Shown: piece after piece, positions 63,667 to 64,000 of the stretch
How the letters are laid out: every line of letters begins with the position of its first letter
Numbering within the stretch: position 1 is the stretch's first letter
Assembly: GCA_014381825.1 (NCBI GenBank)
Contig: JACNKX010000061.1
Location: 85,491-149,490, forward strand
From: Planctomycetota bacterium
GTDB taxonomy: Bacteria > Planctomycetota > Planctomycetia > Pirellulales > Pirellulaceae
DNA length: 64,000 nt
Direction of reading: 5' to 3'
Notes under the pieces: generated by a model
The model's input: only the letters and a program-made list of their open reading frames with translations
Database searches by the model: none
Told to the model about the DNA's origin: nothing
Made by a program: the position numbers and the translations under genes

Positions 63667-64000
63667 TTAAGTAATTCGACTGTGTTCCGGAGGCTGAGGC
63701 GCAGCCGAAGCCGGAGGACCACAGTCGGACGCGTAGGCGGCAGGAGTTTGATAGTCCAATGCACCGTGGATGCAGCGATGGTTGTAACCCAACTGCCAGC
63801 GGTCAAGCACCCAGCGTGCTTCTTCCATGCTCAAGAACAATTCTCGGTTCAAGAACTCGTCACGTAGCTTGCCATTAAATGACTCGACTAAATGACTCGA
63901 CGTAGCCGTTCTCCCAAGGGCTTCCTTTGGCAATGAGCAGCGGCTCGACTTCAGAACGTCGCAGCCAATCGCGAATGACCGTTGCGACGAACTCAGGGCC
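63667..64000 (-). pseudogene. IS3-family transposase OrfB, frameshifted 3' part
   Basis: Reading from the window edge gives GPEFVATVIRDWLRR, GSPWENGYVESF, then the frame breaks. Downstream, after the break, it continues as FNGKLRDEFLNRELFLSMEE and WQLGYNHRCIHGALDYQTP in another frame. The break is caused by a 13-bp tandem duplication at 63876-63901. The catalytic glutamate of the DDE triad is in the YVESFNG segment. Its N-terminal half is outside the window. The element is probably inactive by itself. Confidence 0.85.
63876..63901. repeat. 13-bp tandem duplication in transposase gene
   Basis: TAAATGACTCGAC is present twice in direct order, at 63876-63888 and 63889-63901. Removing one copy restores the transposase reading frame to ENGYVESFNGKLRDE. 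It is therefore a recent slippage or repair duplication. Confidence 0.95.

Larger units (their letters stand above)
63621..64000 (-). mobile_element. IS3-family insertion sequence, one end, partial
   Basis: From 63621 to the window edge. The likely terminal inverted repeat starts TGACCACCCCTCAGAC at 63621, a TGAxCC-type end seen in IS3-family elements. Inside is the 3' part of an orfB-type transposase (63667-64000). The other end is beyond the window, so target duplication cannot be checked. It is inserted in the integrase gene. Confidence 0.8.

Overview
The window looks like a piece of a Planctomycetota chromosome, probably order Pirellulales. Indicators are a DUF1559 prepilin-like protein, a PVC-type heme-binding CxxCH protein, DUF1571 and DUF4838 secreted proteins, ECF sigma factors paired with Ser/Thr kinases or anti-sigma proteins, many exported proteins and GTG/TTG starts. 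No plasmid or phage replication genes were seen. All family names are from reading the protein sequences; no database search was possible.

Layout. (1) 0.7-1.9 kb, + strand: DUF1559 protein and hemP. (2) 10.3-1.9 kb, - strand: a tight run folE, membrane protein, zinc-ribbon protein, giant FAD/Fe-S oxidoreductase, moaD, moaE, moaA, cysteine desulfurase, YkgJ cysteine-cluster protein. Most junctions overlap by 4 nt or lie within 50 nt, so this looks like one pterin/molybdenum-cofactor operon. (3) 14.7-10.4 kb, - strand: DUF3127, DUF952, PfkB kinase, HDAC-like deacetylase, membrane HEMVH protein, pncC and a NadD-like adenylyltransferase. The last two are adjacent steps of NMN recycling. (4) 14.9-21.5 kb: two divergent sigma-factor modules, one with a kinase and one with a membrane anti-sigma/macroglobulin-like protein. 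Both are bordered by palindromic repeats. (5) 21.6-33 kb: exported PHP protein, membrane Gfo/Idh protein, a two-component system, Nudix, EF-hand, HEAT, DRE-TIM lyase, kinase.

(6) 33-44.3 kb is rich in exported proteins: CxxCH cytochrome/propeller, Tat-exported Gfo/Idh oxidoreductase, VCBS protein, DUF1571, DUF4838 (alpha-glucuronidase-like), SMP-30 lactonase and PQQ-type propeller. It probably handles sugars or uronic acids outside the cytoplasm. (7) 44.4-53 kb is more housekeeping: metallophosphoesterase, DJ-1/PfpI, pgk, archease plus RtcB RNA ligase, exported methyltransferase, argJ, argC. (8) 53-60.6 kb: Nudix CoA-type hydrolase, membrane proteins, TPR protein, beta-helix protein, macro-domain protein.

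(9) The right end holds the most unusual items. At 60.63-60.78 kb an intergenic region has a promoter-like sequence, two stem-loops with nearly identical 9-nt loops ending in CCCC, and a strong terminator; it reads as an undescribed small RNA gene. At 63.2-64.0 kb a tRNA-Ser(CGA) is followed by the 3' end of a tyrosine integrase, cut by an IS3-family element whose transposase carries a 13-bp tandem duplication. This is probably the edge of a genomic island. A 60-bp palindromic element occurs twice, 31 kb apart, each time right after the stop codon of a - strand gene.
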